Below are positions 18,620-28,081 of a stretch of DNA of 64,000 bases, piece after piece. This DNA comes from Roseovarius sp. SCSIO 43702 (GTDB lineage: Bacteria; Pseudomonadota; Alphaproteobacteria; Rhodobacterales; Rhodobacteraceae). The position numbers and the translations under genes were made by a program. Position 1 is the first letter of the stretch, and each line of letters begins with the position of its first letter. The stretch lies in NCBI RefSeq assembly GCF_019599045.1, contig NZ_CP080623.1, forward strand, positions 1,944,501-2,008,500, written 5' to 3'. The notes beneath the pieces were generated by a model that ran no database searches, had not been told where the DNA came from, and saw only the letters and a list, made by a program, of their open reading frames with translations.

Positions 18620-19417
18620 CTATCCGATCCGGCCGGTGATATAGCTTTCGGTACGCGGATCGCGCGGGTTGGTGAAGATGTTGTCGGTCTCGCCGAACTC
18701 GACGAGGTGGCCCATGTGAAAGAAGGCCGTCCTCTGGCTCACCCGGGCGGCCTGCTGCATCGAATGGGTGACGATGACCACGGAATAGCTCTGCCGCAAA
18801 TCGTCGATCAATTCCTCGACCTGCGCCGTCGCGATGGGGTCGAGCGCGCTGCACGGCTCGTCCATCAAGAGCACCTCCGGCTCGGTCGCCACGGCGCGCG
18901 CGATGCAGAGCCTTTGTTGCTGGCCGCCCGAAAGCCCCGTTCCGGGTGCGTCGAGCCGGTCCTTCACCTCGTCCCAGAGGGCGCTCCGCCGCAGCGCGCG
19001 CGCGACGATCTCGTCAAGCTCGGCGCGGCTGCGTGCCAGTCCGTGAATGCGCGGGCCATAGGCCACGTTCTCGTAGATCGACTTCGGAAAGGGATTGGGC
19101 TTCTGGAAGACCATCCCAACCTTCGCCCGAAGCTGCACGGGATCGACGCGCGGATCGTGGATATCCTCGCCATCGAGCCGGATCTCGCCCCGGACCCTGC
19201 AGGTGTCGATCGTGTCGTTCATGCGATTGAGACAGCGCAGGAAAGTCGACTTTCCGCAACCCGAAGGCCCGATGAGGGCTGTGACCGTCCGATCCTCGAT
19301 ATCGACATCAACGTCCTTGATCGCGTGGGTGTTGCCGTAATGGACCTGCACGTTGCGGGCCGAGAACTTGAGCGTCGTCCGGTCCACGGGCGTCTTGGGC
19401 GGGGGTGCGTCGAACAT
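18620..19417 (-). CDS. pstB: Phosphate ABC transporter ATP-binding protein PstB
   Basis: 265-residue ATPase. Walker A GPSGCGKS is at residues 50-57, [24 protein letters not shown] is diagnostic of PstB, signature [14 protein letters not shown], Walker [14 protein letters not shown], and the H-loop is [12 protein letters not shown]. It powers phosphate import through PstC/PstA. It follows pstA by 13 bp. Confidence 0.96.
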   Translation of the reverse strand: MFDAPPPKTPVDRTTLKFSARNVQVHYGNTHAIKDVDVDIEDRTVTALIGPSGCGKSTFLRCLNRMNDTIDTCRVRGEIRLDGEDIHDPRVDPVQLRAKVGMVFQKPNPFPKSIYENVAYGPRIHGLARSRAELDEIVARALRRSALWDEVKDRLDAPGTGLSGGQQQRLCIARAVATEPEVLLMDEPCSALDPIATAQVEELIDDLRQSYSVVIVTHSMQQAARVSQRTAFFHMGHLVEFGETDNIFTNPRDPRTESYITGRIG

Positions 19418-19430
19418 GGATATGTCCTTT

Positions 19431-20780
19431 CTACCAGCGTCGCTCGAAGCGGCGGCGCAGGATGATGGCGATGGCGTTCATGGCGAAGAGAAAGAGAAGC
19501 AGAAGGACGATCCCGCCCCAGGCCCGTTCGTAATAGGCCGGGTCGGCGCGCTTGGCCCATTCGTAGATCTGCGCGGGCATCGCCGAGTTCGGATCGAGAA
19601 AGCCCGAGGCGATCCCGTCGGGATAGTTCGTTGCGACATAGCCCACCATCCCGATGAGCAGGAGCGGCGCCGTCTCGCCCAGGGCCTGCGCAAGGCCGAT
19701 GATCGTGCCGGTCAGGATGCCGGGCATCGCCAGCGGCAGGACGTGGTGAAAGACCGCCTGCATCTTCGACGCCCCCACCCCGAGCGCCGCATCGCGGATC
19801 GAGGGCGGCACGGCCCTCAGCGCGGCGCGCGTCGAAATGATGATCGTGGGCAGCGTCATCAGCGTCAGCACGAGTCCACCCACCAACGGCGCCGATTGCG
19901 GCAGATGCATGAACCGGATGAACACGGCGAGACCGAGAATGCCGAAGACGATCGACGGCACCGCGGCGAGGTTCGAGATGTTGACCTCGATGAGGTCGGT
20001 GACGCGGTTCTTCGGCGCGAACTCCTCCAGGTAGATCGACGCGGCCACGCCGATGGGCAGGCTGAGACACAGCACCACCAGCATCATGAAGAACGACCCC
20101 AGGATCGCAACGCCCATCCCCGCCTGTTCCGGCCGGCTTTCCGACGCGTCGGCGCCGGTGACGAAGGACAGGTTGAGACGCTTCGTGATGACACCCGCCG
20201 TGCGCAGGTGATCCACGAGGTCGAGATGCGCGGCCGAGATGTTCTTGTCCTGCGCCACGTCCGTGCGCGCCACCCGTCCCTTGAGATAGCCGTCCACCCG
20301 GCTCGACGCGAGAAGCTCGAATGTCACCGTCTCGCCGATCCGGTCCGGGTTCGCGATCACGTAATCACGCACCTCCGCGGCGGCCGAGGGCGAGAGCAGG
20401 TTCTTCATGTCGCTGGCCGCCGCGAGCGGCGTCTCGATCCCGTGGCCCTCGACGACGCCGAGCAGCCCCTCCTGGATCAGCGGCGCGTAGCCGAAGGTCG
20501 AGACCTTCCTGATCTCCTCGATCTCGCCCGATCCGCTCTTGTCGAGCCTTGCGGGGTCGAGATGGACGGGCACCGTCACGAAACTCTGCCGGAACGCCCC
20601 CACGCCATTCGATGCGATGGCGCTCAGCAGCACGGCGAGGAACACGAGCGCCGTGAGGATGGCCGCGACACCGTAGGCACGAAACCGTGTCTCGGCCGCG
20701 TTCCGCCGCCGGGTGCGCGGATCGCGCATGATGAGCGACCGGGGCGTGTGCGGATCCGCGGAAAGGCGCGCGTCTGTCAT
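19431..20780 (-). CDS. pstA: Phosphate ABC transporter permease PstA (with N-terminal extension)
   Basis: 449-residue permease. The C-terminal half is a normal PstA domain ([58 protein letters not shown]). The N-terminal ~200 residues hold one membrane helix and a periplasmic domain of the DUF3333 type common in alphaproteobacteria, making it much longer than the ~290-residue E. coli protein. ATG 20780 overlaps the pstC stop (ATGA); the longer open frame above this point is antiparallel noise through pstC. Confidence 0.94.
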   Translation of the reverse strand: MTDARLSADPHTPRSLIMRDPRTRRRNAAETRFRAYGVAAILTALVFLAVLLSAIASNGVGAFRQSFVTVPVHLDPARLDKSGSGEIEEIRKVSTFGYAPLIQEGLLGVVEGHGIETPLAAASDMKNLLSPSAAAEVRDYVIANPDRIGETVTFELLASSRVDGYLKGRVARTDVAQDKNISAAHLDLVDHLRTAGVITKRLNLSFVTGADASESRPEQAGMGVAILGSFFMMLVVLCLSLPIGVAASIYLEEFAPKNRVTDLIEVNISNLAAVPSIVFGILGLAVFIRFMHLPQSAPLVGGLVLTLMTLPTIIISTRAALRAVPPSIRDAALGVGASKMQAVFHHVLPLAMPGILTGTIIGLAQALGETAPLLLIGMVGYVATNYPDGIASGFLDPNSAMPAQIYEWAKRADPAYYERAWGGIVLLLLFLFAMNAIAIILRRRFERRW

Positions 20781-22240
20781 TCGTATTGCTCCCGATACCT
20801 GCGCACGATCCAGAGCGCGAAGATGTTGAGACCCAGCGTGATGACGAACAGCGTCATGCCGAGCGCGAAGGCCACGAGCGCCTCCGGGCTCGCGAAATCC
20901 GCGTCGCCGGTCAGTTGGCTCACGATCTTGGCCGTCACGGTGGTCATCGCCTCGAACGGGTTGAGGCTCAGCCGCGCCGCGGCGCCCGCGCCCAGCACCA
21001 CGATCATCGTCTCGCCGATGGCCCGCGACGCCGCAAGCAGCACCGCGCCCACGATCCCCGGCAGCGCGGCGGGCAGCACGACCTGCCGGATCGTCTCGGA
21101 TTTCGTCGCGCCCAACCCCAGCGAGCCGTCGCGCATCGCCTGCGGCACCGCGTTGATGATATCGTCGGAAAGCGAGCTGATGAAGGGGATCAGCATCACC
21201 CCCATCACGAGCCCTGCCGTCATCACCGCCGTGCCCGCCTGCATCCAGCCAAGGCCCGTCTCGCCGAACGCCCCGAGAAGCAGCGGCCCGACCGTCAGAA
21301 GCGCGAAGAGACCGTAGACGATGGTGGGTATCCCGGCGAGGATCTCGACAAGCGGTTTCACCACCGAGCGGACACCGGAGCTTGCATATTCCGACAGGTA
21401 GATCGCGGCGAAAAGCCCGATCGGCACCGCCACGACAAGCGCGATGAGCGAGATGTAGAGCGTGCCCCAAAGCAGCGGCAGGATGCCGAGCTCGGAGCCA
21501 CCGCCGAAGCTCGGCGCCCAGGTGAGCGAGAGGAAGAACTCCGAGGCCGGGTAGAGACGGAATAACTCGACCGTGTTGAAGACGAGCGAGAGGACGATCC
21601 CCAGCGTGGTGAGCACCGCGATCGAGGCCGCCAGCACGAGGATCGCGCGCACGCCCCCCTCGACCACGTTGCGGGCGCGAAAATCCCTGGTCGTGCGCCC
21701 GAAGGTCAGCACGAACCCGCCCACCGCGACAAGCAGCACGGCGACCGTCATGAGCCAGCGGCCCGTGGCGTTCATCGCCCGGTATCGCTGCGCCGCGTCA
21801 ATCACCTCCGCGCTCAGGTCCGAGCCGAGGGCGACGCCCACCGCCGCGAGGGTCTGCCGGATCGACCCGCTGTCGGTCGAGAGGTCGCGCGCGGCCTCGG
21901 CGCTGAGCACACCCTGCCGCACCGCTCCGTCGAGCCCGTCGGCCACGCGGCGCACGTCACTCATCACGAGGCCGAGTGTGCTCGTCTCGGGCACCGCGGC
22001 GGGCGGAATATCCCCCGCGATCTGCCCGTTGATGACGAGCGGCTGCGCCACGAGCCAGACCGCCAGCAGCAGCATGGCGGGGACGAGCGCCGCGATCGCG
22101 ACATTCGCGCCGTAGTAGCCGGGTCGGGAATGGAGCGCGCGACTGTCCCCGCCGGCACTTGCCAGCGCCCGGCCACGGCCGGCCAGATAGCCCGTCACCG
22201 CGAGAGCACCCACGCTCACGATCAGCCAGAATGTCGGCAT
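20777..22240 (-). CDS. pstC: Phosphate ABC transporter permease PstC
   Basis: 487-residue permease, again the long alphaproteobacterial form. Its first ~200 residues have extra helices and a periplasmic loop. The transport domain has PIGLFAAIYLSEYAS, AIPQAMRDG-type EAA loop (INAVPQAMRDGSLGLGATKSETI) and ASRAIGETMIVVLGAGAAA. ATG 22240 is preferred because GGGGGA lies 6 bp upstream; a TTG 4 codons higher is possible. It is separated from pstS by 60 bp with a strong hairpin. Confidence 0.93.
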   Translation of the reverse strand: MPTFWLIVSVGALAVTGYLAGRGRALASAGGDSRALHSRPGYYGANVAIAALVPAMLLLAVWLVAQPLVINGQIAGDIPPAAVPETSTLGLVMSDVRRVADGLDGAVRQGVLSAEAARDLSTDSGSIRQTLAAVGVALGSDLSAEVIDAAQRYRAMNATGRWLMTVAVLLVAVGGFVLTFGRTTRDFRARNVVEGGVRAILVLAASIAVLTTLGIVLSLVFNTVELFRLYPASEFFLSLTWAPSFGGGSELGILPLLWGTLYISLIALVVAVPIGLFAAIYLSEYASSGVRSVVKPLVEILAGIPTIVYGLFALLTVGPLLLGAFGETGLGWMQAGTAVMTAGLVMGVMLIPFISSLSDDIINAVPQAMRDGSLGLGATKSETIRQVVLPAALPGIVGAVLLAASRAIGETMIVVLGAGAAARLSLNPFEAMTTVTAKIVSQLTGDADFASPEALVAFALGMTLFVITLGLNIFALWIVRRYREQYE

Positions 22241-22259
22241 GCCATCCCCCAAAATTCCC

Positions 22260-22280
22260 GTCCCGGGCCCGACCCGGGAC
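22260..22280 (-). terminator. Hairpin between pstS and pstC
   Basis: GTCCCGGG, a 5-nt loop, then CCCGGGAC: a perfect 8-bp stem located about 20 nt after the pstS stop and 20 nt before the pstC ATG. No T-run. It probably protects or partly terminates the pstS message so that binding protein is made in excess. Confidence 0.55.
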
Positions 22281-22300
22281 CTCGCCTGCCCCGGATCGGC

Positions 22301-23341
22301 CTACATCCCCTCGCCCATCACCTCTTCGCCCGCGATCTTCGCCTGCGTTTCGGCCAGCTCGGGGTCCGAGACGAGACCGTAATCGGCAAGCGGGCCATCG
22401 GGGCCTGCGATCTCGTCCGCGACGAAGAACTCGGCAAACTCCTTCAGCCCGGGAACGACGCCCATATGTGCCTTCTTGACGTAGAAGTAGAGCGGGCGCG
22501 ACACGGGATAGTCGCCGCTCGCGATGGTCTCGGTCGAGGGGGCGACGCCCGACATGGTCGCGACCTTCAGCGTGTCTGTGTTGTTCTCGTAGAAGGCCAG
22601 GCCGAACACGCCGATGCCGTTCCGGTTGCTGCCGATCCGCGCCAGCGTCTCGGTATAGTCGCCGTCGATATCGACGGACCTGCCATCGGCGCGCACGTCC
22701 ATGCAGGCCTTCTCGGCCTCGACCTCGCTCATCCCCGCGTCGATCATCGCCTTCCGCGCGCCGATATCCTCGCAGCCCTGGAGAAGCACCTTCTCCTCGA
22801 ACACCTCGCGCGTGCCGTGCTTGGTGCCGGGAATGAAGGCCGCGATCTCGACATCGGGCAGGTCGGTGTTGAAATCGGCCCAGCTCGTGTGCGGGTTCTC
22901 GACGATCTCGCCACCCACCACCACCTTCGCGGCCAGCGCGTTGAACCAGTCGGCCGGTTCGAAGGAGGTGAAGGCCGGGCCGTCCTTCCGGCTGGCGAAG
23001 ACGATCCCGTCATAGCCGATGCGCACCTCGATGATGTCGGTCACGCCGTTCTCGGCGCAGGCCCGCAACTCCGTCTCGCGGATCGCGCGGCTGGCATTGG
23101 CGATGTCGATGGTGTTCTCGCCCAGCCCTTCGCAGAACCGCTTGAGCCCGGCCGAGGAGCCGCCCGATTCGATCACCGGCGTCGGATAGTCGAAGTTCTC
23201 GCCGAAAGCCTCGGCCACGATCGAGGCATAGGGCAGCACGGTCGACGACCCGGCCACCTGCACGTTGTCGCGCGCCTGCGCCGCGCCTGCGCCGGCGGCG
23301 ATGAGGGCGATGGCCGATGTGGTGCGGAAGATTGGGGACAT
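22301..23341 (-). CDS. pstS: Phosphate-binding protein PstS
   Basis: 346-residue periplasmic binding protein with a Sec signal peptide (MSPIFRTTSAIALIAAGAGA, AQA cleavage). The phosphate-binding P-loop is VAGSSTVLPY, and later conserved regions are ESGGSSAGLKRFCEG (a second phosphate contact) and NASRAI. It belongs to the PstS family that uses the high-affinity PstSCAB importer. The triple Pho box lies 84-112 bp upstream, so expression should rise on phosphate starvation. Confidence 0.94.
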   Translation of the reverse strand: MSPIFRTTSAIALIAAGAGAAQARDNVQVAGSSTVLPYASIVAEAFGENFDYPTPVIESGGSSAGLKRFCEGLGENTIDIANASRAIRETELRACAENGVTDIIEVRIGYDGIVFASRKDGPAFTSFEPADWFNALAAKVVVGGEIVENPHTSWADFNTDLPDVEIAAFIPGTKHGTREVFEEKVLLQGCEDIGARKAMIDAGMSEVEAEKACMDVRADGRSVDIDGDYTETLARIGSNRNGIGVFGLAFYENNTDTLKVATMSGVAPSTETIASGDYPVSRPLYFYVKKAHMGVVPGLKEFAEFFVADEIAGPDGPLADYGLVSDPELAETQAKIAGEEVMGEGM

Positions 23342-23424
23342 GTCTCACTCCTGTCTCAGGTTGGCAGCCGGCGCGCCCCACGGGCGGCCTTGCCGGCGGA
23401 ATACGCCCCGCCCACGACGCTTTT

Positions 23425-23453
23425 GTTACAGCGACGTAACAGTTTCATGACAA
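23425..23453 (-). promoter_or_regulatory. Pho box upstream of pstS
   Basis: On the minus strand three 7-bp repeats occur at 11-bp steps: TTGTCAT (23447-23453), CTGTTAC (23436-23442) and CTGTAAC (23425-23431), with spacers GAAA and GTCG. The first two units match the E. coli CTGTCAT-AAAA-CTGTCAT consensus at 14 of 18 positions. This is a clear PhoB-binding array for the pst-phoUB operon. Confidence 0.85.
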
Positions 23454-23479
23454 TGTCCGGCCTGGCGGCGCCGCGCGCG

Positions 23480-24523
23480 TCACAGCGGAAGGATCACCTT
23501 GAATTCACTTCCTTTTCCGGGCGCACTTTCGATCATCAGGCGGCCCCGGTGGCGGTTGACGATGTGCTTGACGATGGCAAGTCCCAGCCCCGTGCCGCCC
23601 ATCTCGCGGGCCCGGTGGTCATCGACGCGGTAGAATCGCTCGGTGAGGCGCGGGACATGCACCGGCGCGATCCCCGGCCCCTCGTCGCGCACCGCAAGCG
23701 CCACGGCGGGACCGCGAAGCGCGGCGTCGCGATCCTCCGCGGTGAGGCTGATCCAGATGGTCCGGTCCCTGCCGCCGTATTTCACCGCGTTCTCCACGAG
23801 GTTCGTCACCACCTGCCGCAACTGGTCGGGATCGCCCGTAAGCTCGGCGCGTCGCGGCAAGTCGGCCTCGACCCTGACGGCGGCGCTCTCGAGCAGGGGG
23901 CCGAGGCTCCGCACCACGTCGCGCACCAGCGCGGCCAGGTCGAGCCGCGTGCGGGGGCGCACGCGCTCCTCGCCCTCGACGCGGCTCAGCGTCAGCAGGT
24001 CGCGCACCAGCCGCTCCATGCGCGAGGCTTCGGACTGCATCGTGGCGAGGAACCGCGCGCGCGCCGCGGGGTCGTCCCTCGCCGGGCCCTGAAGCGTTTC
24101 GACGAAGCCCAGGAGCGCCGTCAGCGGCGTGCGCAACTCGTGGCTGACATTGGCCACGAAGTCGCGCCGCATCTGGTTGGCCTGCTCGACGCGCGTCAGG
24201 TCCTGGAACGAGACGAGCGCGCCCGCCATGCCGCGCAGGTCGAGCCACGCGACCTCCACGTCATAGGTGGTGTCCTGCGCGCCGTCCTGTCCGAGATAAC
24301 GCGCCTCGTGGCGGGTTCTGTCGCGCAAGACGGCCTCGATCGCGTCCATCACGAGGGGCTGGCGCAGGATCGTGAGCACGTGGCGGCCCGGCGTGGCATC
24401 CCCCAGAAGCGCGCGCGCCCGGTCGTTGATCCCGAGGATGGTCTCGTCACGCGCGACAAGGAGCGCGGGCAGCGGCAGCGCCGCGAGCAGCTTGTCCACC
24501 TCGCGCGGCGCCGCCCCGCTCAT
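23480..24523 (-). CDS. phoR: Phosphate regulon sensor histidine kinase PhoR (no membrane anchor seen)
   Basis: 347-residue histidine kinase. A PAS domain spans about residues 10-110 (LPALLVARDETILGINDRARALL), then HisKA with the phosphoacceptor His128 in FVANVSHELRTPLTALLGF, and HATPase_c with NLVENAVKYGG (N box), DEGPGIAP (G1) and GGTGLGLAIVKH (G2). Unlike the E. coli protein it has no hydrophobic N-terminal helices from ATG 24523, so it looks cytosolic. It is 2 bp after the gamma-carbonic anhydrase-like gene and lies upstream of the Pho box, so it is probably transcribed with yicC-gmk rather than with pst. Confidence 0.92.
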   Translation of the reverse strand: MSGAAPREVDKLLAALPLPALLVARDETILGINDRARALLGDATPGRHVLTILRQPLVMDAIEAVLRDRTRHEARYLGQDGAQDTTYDVEVAWLDLRGMAGALVSFQDLTRVEQANQMRRDFVANVSHELRTPLTALLGFVETLQGPARDDPAARARFLATMQSEASRMERLVRDLLTLSRVEGEERVRPRTRLDLAALVRDVVRSLGPLLESAAVRVEADLPRRAELTGDPDQLRQVVTNLVENAVKYGGRDRTIWISLTAEDRDAALRGPAVALAVRDEGPGIAPVHVPRLTERFYRVDDHRAREMGGTGLGLAIVKHIVNRHRGRLMIESAPGKGSEFKVILPL

Positions 24524-24525
24524 GG

Positions 24526-25053
24526 CTAGAGCGCGCTCAGCCCGTCGCGGAACCGGCGCATGTTCTCCTGGTAATGCGTCGCGCTGAGCTTCAGCCTGGC
24601 GACCGCGCCATCGTCGAGCTCGCGGATGACCTTGCCCGGCGCGCCCATGACCAGGCTGCCATCGGGGATCTCCTTGCCCTCGGTCACCAGCGCGCCCGCG
24701 CCGATCAGACAATTGCGCCCGATCTTCGCGCCGTTGAGCACGGTGGCCCCCATCCCGATCAGGCTGTTCTCGCCGATCTCGCATCCATGCAGCATCGCCT
24801 TGTGCCCGATCGTGCAGCCCGCCCCGATGACGAGCGGAAAGCCCATGTCCGTATGCAGGACGCAGTTTTCCTGGATGTTCGTCCCCTCGCCCACGGTGAT
24901 CCGCTCGTTGTCACCCCTGAGCGTGGCCGCGAACCAGACCGAACTGCCCGTCCCGAGCGTCACCTTGCCGATGACATTGGCATCGGGCGCGACCCAGAAA
25001 TCGCCATCCTCGGGAGTTTCCGGCGCGGTGCCGTCCAGTGCATAGAGTGTCAT
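24526..25053 (-). CDS. Gamma-carbonic anhydrase family protein
   Basis: 175-residue left-handed beta-helix protein built from hexapeptide repeats ([27 protein letters not shown]). The three zinc-ligand histidines are in place: [18 protein letters not shown]. It belongs to the YrdA/PaaY/CamH group, whose members may bind metal without proven carbonic anhydrase activity. It starts inside an ATGA overlap with gmk and ends 2 bp before phoR. Confidence 0.9.
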   Translation of the reverse strand: MTLYALDGTAPETPEDGDFWVAPDANVIGKVTLGTGSSVWFAATLRGDNERITVGEGTNIQENCVLHTDMGFPLVIGAGCTIGHKAMLHGCEIGENSLIGMGATVLNGAKIGRNCLIGAGALVTEGKEIPDGSLVMGAPGKVIRELDDGAVARLKLSATHYQENMRRFRDGLSAL

Positions 25054-25712
25054 GATCTCTCCTCGTATTCCATCTGCAGCGCGCGGACGTGATCGGTCAG
25101 GCTCGGCTGCTGGATGCGTTTCAGCCGCGCGGCGCTCACGATGGCGCGCAGCCGCGCCTCGGTCGCGTCTAGGTCGTCGTTCACGAGAACATAATCGTAT
25201 TCCGCCCAATGGCTGATCTCGTCCCAGCTTTTCTGCATCCGCTTGGCGATGACCTCCGGGCTGTCCTGTCCCCGACTTTCGAGCCTGCGTCGCAGTTCGG
25301 CGATCGAGGGGGGCAGGATGAAGATCGACAGGGTGTGCTTGCCGAGGTCGGAATTCTGGATCTGCTGAGCGCCCTGCCAATCGATGTCGAAAAGCACGTC
25401 GCGCCCCTCTTCTATCGCGGCCTCCACCGGCCCCTTGGGCGAGCCGTAGAAATTGCCGAAGACATGCGCGTGCTCCAGCATCTCGCCCGAAGCCACCTGG
25501 CGGCGGAACTCCGGCTCGCTCAGGAAATAGTAATCGCGCCCCTCCACCTCGCCCTCGCGCGGTGCGCGCGTGGTCGCCGAGACCGAGAAGCGCAGCGTCT
25601 CGTCCCAGTCGCGAAGCCGCCGCGTCAGGGTGGATTTCCCCGCCCCCGAGGGCGAACTCAGGATGATCAGAAGCCCGCGCCGTGCTCCGCGCGCCTCGGG
25701 GTCATTCGACAT
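25050..25712 (-). CDS. gmk: Guanylate kinase
   Basis: 220-residue GMP kinase making GDP in purine nucleotide synthesis. P-loop [16 protein letters not shown] is at residues ~18-33; the GMP-binding residues are in [36 protein letters not shown] is the Walker B-like region. Length and motifs are typical. It overlaps the yicC end by 11 bp and the gamma-carbonic anhydrase gene by 4 bp. yicC-gmk is a common pair. Confidence 0.96.
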   Translation of the reverse strand: MSNDPEARGARRGLLIILSSPSGAGKSTLTRRLRDWDETLRFSVSATTRAPREGEVEGRDYYFLSEPEFRRQVASGEMLEHAHVFGNFYGSPKGPVEAAIEEGRDVLFDIDWQGAQQIQNSDLGKHTLSIFILPPSIAELRRRLESRGQDSPEVIAKRMQKSWDEISHWAEYDYVLVNDDLDATEARLRAIVSAARLKRIQQPSLTDHVRALQMEYEERS

Positions 25713-26592
25713 TCTGCACCTGCTCCCGCATCTGGTCTATCACTGTCTTGAGCTCGAGCCCGATCGTGGTGAGCGCGCTCGACCCGGCCTTCGAGCAGAG
25801 GGTGTTGGCCTCGCGGTTGAACTCCTGCATCAGGAAATCGAGCTTGCGGCCCACCGGGCTTCCCTTCGCCAGAAGATCGCGCGCCGCGTCCACATGCGCG
25901 CGCAGGCGACCAAGCTCCTCGGTCACATCGGCCTTGACCGCCAGCATGGCCAGTTCCTGCGCCACGCGGGTCTCGTCCGCGCCCTCGCTCAGGTCCATGA
26001 CCCGCGCCAGCGCCTCGCGCAGGGCCCGCGCGGCCTCGGGCCGGCGTGCCTCGGCGGCCTCGGCGGCCGCGTCGGTAAGACGCGCGATGGTGTCGAGATG
26101 ATCGGCAAGCAGCGTGGCAAGCGCCGCCCCCTCGCTCGCGCGCATGGCAAGGAAATCCTCCAGCACCGCCTCCACCCCCGCCTCGAGCGCCGCCCGGAGC
26201 GCGGGGATGTCCGTCTCGGCGGTGCCGGCCTCGACAACACCCCGCAGGCCCAGGATCTCGCCCGCCCCGGCAGGCGACAAGGTCAGCCCGCGCGCCAGCG
26301 CCTCGCTCTCGACGCGCGCCAGCGCATCAAGCGCCGCGCCGAGTTGCGCCTCGTTGACGACAAGGCCGCCCGTCTGCTCCTCGGACTGGACACGCAGGTT
26401 CAGCGTGACGTTGCCGCGCGCCATGACCTTGCCCAGCCGCGCGCGCAAGGCCGCCTCGAGCCCCTCGATCCAGTCTGGCACGCGCAGCCGCAGGTCGAGC
26501 CCCTTGCCGTTGACCGACCGCAGGTCGCACTCCCAGGCATAGCCCGCCGCCGCTCCGCGCCCCGATGCGAATGCCGTCATGGATAATAGCAC
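25702..26592 (-). CDS. YicC-family endoribonuclease-like protein
   Basis: 296-residue YicC protein. It has the family N-terminus SMTAFASG and [21 protein letters not shown], and the C-terminal DUF1732 part [41 protein letters not shown]. coli YicC is reported to be an RNase. The GTG at 26592 is chosen because GGGAG lies 6 bp upstream and the product then begins [11 protein letters not shown] as in homologues; the ATG at 26580 would lack a ribosome site. It is the first gene of the yicC-gmk-gammaCA-phoR unit. Confidence 0.92.
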   Translation of the reverse strand: MLLSMTAFASGRGAAAGYAWECDLRSVNGKGLDLRLRVPDWIEGLEAALRARLGKVMARGNVTLNLRVQSEEQTGGLVVNEAQLGAALDALARVESEALARGLTLSPAGAGEILGLRGVVEAGTAETDIPALRAALEAGVEAVLEDFLAMRASEGAALATLLADHLDTIARLTDAAAEAAEARRPEAARALREALARVMDLSEGADETRVAQELAMLAVKADVTEELGRLRAHVDAARDLLAKGSPVGRKLDFLMQEFNREANTLCSKAGSSALTTIGLELKTVIDQMREQVQNVE

Positions 26593-26751
26593 GCTCAACT
26601 CCCGTCCCGTCCCTCCCGGTCCTACGCGCTCCGCCCCGACCGCGCAAGACAGGCCGCCCGGCGCACCCCCGGCGTTAACCCTTTCGTCGCATTTTTAGAC
26701 AAAAGCCCCGACAAATATGCGACATTCCTCCCGACCAAGTGGAGACGGATC

Positions 26752-27429
26752 ATGCCCTGTGACAGATCGGATCACCCCGGAACGGGCCGTGTCGTATCGC
26801 TTGCCCCCGTCGGCGCCAATCCCGACGCGGCGGCGCTCGCGAAGCTCGTGGCCTATTGGCGGCAGTTGCGGCGCGACGGCGATGTGCCACGCCGTTCCGA
26901 GATCGACCCGCGCCGCATCGGTGCGCTCATCTCGAACGCTTTCATCGTCGAACGGGTCGCGCCGGGCATGGCGCGTCTGCGCCTCGCGGGCTCGCATCTG
27001 AGCGATGCGCTCGGTATGGAGGTGCGCGGCATGCCGCTCTCGGCCCTGTTCCAGCCCGCGCATCGTGACGACCTTGCCGACGGCCTCGTCCATCTCTTCG
27101 ACGAACCCGCCATGCTGCGCTTCGATCTCAGGGCGCACCCGGCCTACGGGTCCGCGCTCGACGCGACCATGGTGATGCTGCCGCTGCGCAGCGACCTGGG
27201 CGACATATCCCGCGCCCTGGGCTGCGTCGTGACACGCGGCACCCTGGGCCGCGCACCCCACCGGTTCGAGATCGCGTCCCGCACCGTCACGCCGCTGCGC
27301 GTGACCGCACCCCCGGCGCCGTGCCCCGCGCCAGGGCCCGCGCATGGCTTCGCCGAGCCGCCCGCGCGCTTCCCGGCCCGACCCCGCAAGGCGCCCAGGG
27401 AGCGGCCCTACCTTCGCCTCGTCAAATGA
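26752..27429 (+). CDS. PAS-domain protein (PAS_5/PF07310-like)
   Basis: 225-residue soluble protein. Residues ~25-165 form the PAS_5-type domain frequent in alphaproteobacteria: LVAYWRQLRRDGDVPRRSEIDPRRIGALI, followed by FIVERVAPGMARLRLAGSHL. The C-terminal ~60 residues are proline/arginine-rich and poorly conserved. No output domain is present. GGAG lies about 9 bp before ATG 26752. Ligand and role are unknown. It is divergent from the yicC operon. Confidence 0.75.
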   Translation: MPCDRSDHPGTGRVVSLAPVGANPDAAALAKLVAYWRQLRRDGDVPRRSEIDPRRIGALISNAFIVERVAPGMARLRLAGSHLSDALGMEVRGMPLSALFQPAHRDDLADGLVHLFDEPAMLRFDLRAHPAYGSALDATMVMLPLRSDLGDISRALGCVVTRGTLGRAPHRFEIASRTVTPLRVTAPPAPCPAPGPAHGFAEPPARFPARPRKAPRERPYLRLVK

Positions 27430-27430
27430 G

Positions 27431-27489
27431 AAAGGGCGGGGAGGTCTCCCAGCCCCTTACGGCAAATGTTGAAATTGCTGTTGCGCCCA
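27431..27489 (+). repeat. Left copy of an inverted terminator-like repeat flanking ccdAB
   Basis: Begins just after the PAS gene stop. A hairpin-like G-rich stretch (27433-27449) is followed by a 26-bp segment (27450-27475) that reappears inverted at 28246-28271 with one mismatch. Further downstream CTGTTGC is also shared after a 6-nt gap difference. It probably works as the transcription terminator of the PAS gene. Confidence 0.75.
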
Positions 27490-27511
27490 AGCGAGTTTGC
27501 CGGGGTGTCGC

Positions 27512-27811
27512 TCAAAGTCCCCACAAGATCGCGTAAAGGCCATCCATCACCTTTTGACCTTCATCCTGAGAAAGTCGGTGGACAGGCGTCAGGTGCCGCA
27601 AGCGGTGTGCATCCACCGTAAGTGGCATATGCGCACGAATGCGATAGAGATCGCCCTCGATCCGGACATCAATGGTGAGCTGCCTCAGGGCGGGAAGCGC
27701 ATCAGCCGACAAGACCGGCAACAGAACTACCGTGTTGAGGCCCAGTAAGTGTTCTGCCTGGACAACCAGATACAGATCGCCGCCGATCTTGAAGACATCG
27801 AATTTATGCAT
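27512..27811 (-). CDS. ccdB: CcdB-family toxin
   Basis: 99-residue protein of the CcdB family. Recognisable elements are FDVFKIGGDLYLVVQAEHL near the N-terminus, LNTVVLLPVLSADALP, and the C-terminal GYAI-like LYAILWGL, which in CcdB carries residues contacting DNA gyrase. Characterised members poison GyrA and are neutralised by CcdA. The start overlaps the antitoxin gene by 8 bp, the classical ccdAB order. Base composition is less GC-biased than the flanking housekeeping genes, consistent with horizontal transfer. Confidence 0.85.
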   Translation of the reverse strand: MHKFDVFKIGGDLYLVVQAEHLLGLNTVVLLPVLSADALPALRQLTIDVRIEGDLYRIRAHMPLTVDAHRLRHLTPVHRLSQDEGQKVMDGLYAILWGL

Positions 27812-28061
27812 CGGGCCAAGGGTGGTTCAGAGCCAGATGCGATCCTGGAACACCTCTGTTCTTGATATATTGTGCCTCAGTGGAAATTGCGGCTTCGTTT
27901 TCGCGGAACCAGGCAGCGGCGCGTTCCTGAGGGCTGCCAGCCGCCATGTCAGCGGCAACCAGTTGCTTGATGTAGTCCGTGGCGCTTGTCCCCCTGGCCG
28001 CAGCCCACGCCATCAGTTTGTCTTTTTCCAGTTGGTCCATTCTGATAGTGAGATTGGTCAT
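27804..28061 (-). CDS. ccdA: CcdA-like antitoxin
   Basis: 85-residue antitoxin. An N-terminal ribbon-helix-helix-like segment (MTNLTIRMDQLEKDKLMAWA) is followed by a flexible C-terminus containing AAWFRENEAAI and RGVPG, reminiscent of the W-x-EEN...G-L CcdA tail that wraps CcdB. ATG 28061 is chosen for GGAGG 5 bp upstream; an ATG 4 codons higher overlaps that site. Overlap with ccdB implies coupled translation. The inverted repeat at 28082-28113 is the likely autoregulatory operator. Confidence 0.8.
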   Translation of the reverse strand: MTNLTIRMDQLEKDKLMAWAAARGTSATDYIKQLVAADMAAGSPQERAAAWFRENEAAISTEAQYIKNRGVPGSHLALNHPWPDA

Positions 28062-28081
28062 GGTGTCCTCCATCCATATTC

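Noticed and set aside
19353..21317. 654-codon open frame antisense to pstA and pstC
   Set aside because: GC shadow running across a gene junction.
20781..21470. N-terminal extension of the pstA frame through pstC
   Set aside because: Out-of-frame reading of pstC; the ATGA overlap at 20777-20780 gives a normal PstA start.
27512..28061. Reading ccdAB as part of a larger phage or transposon
   Set aside because: No integrase, transposase or phage gene lies nearby; only the inverted repeat pair supports mobility.
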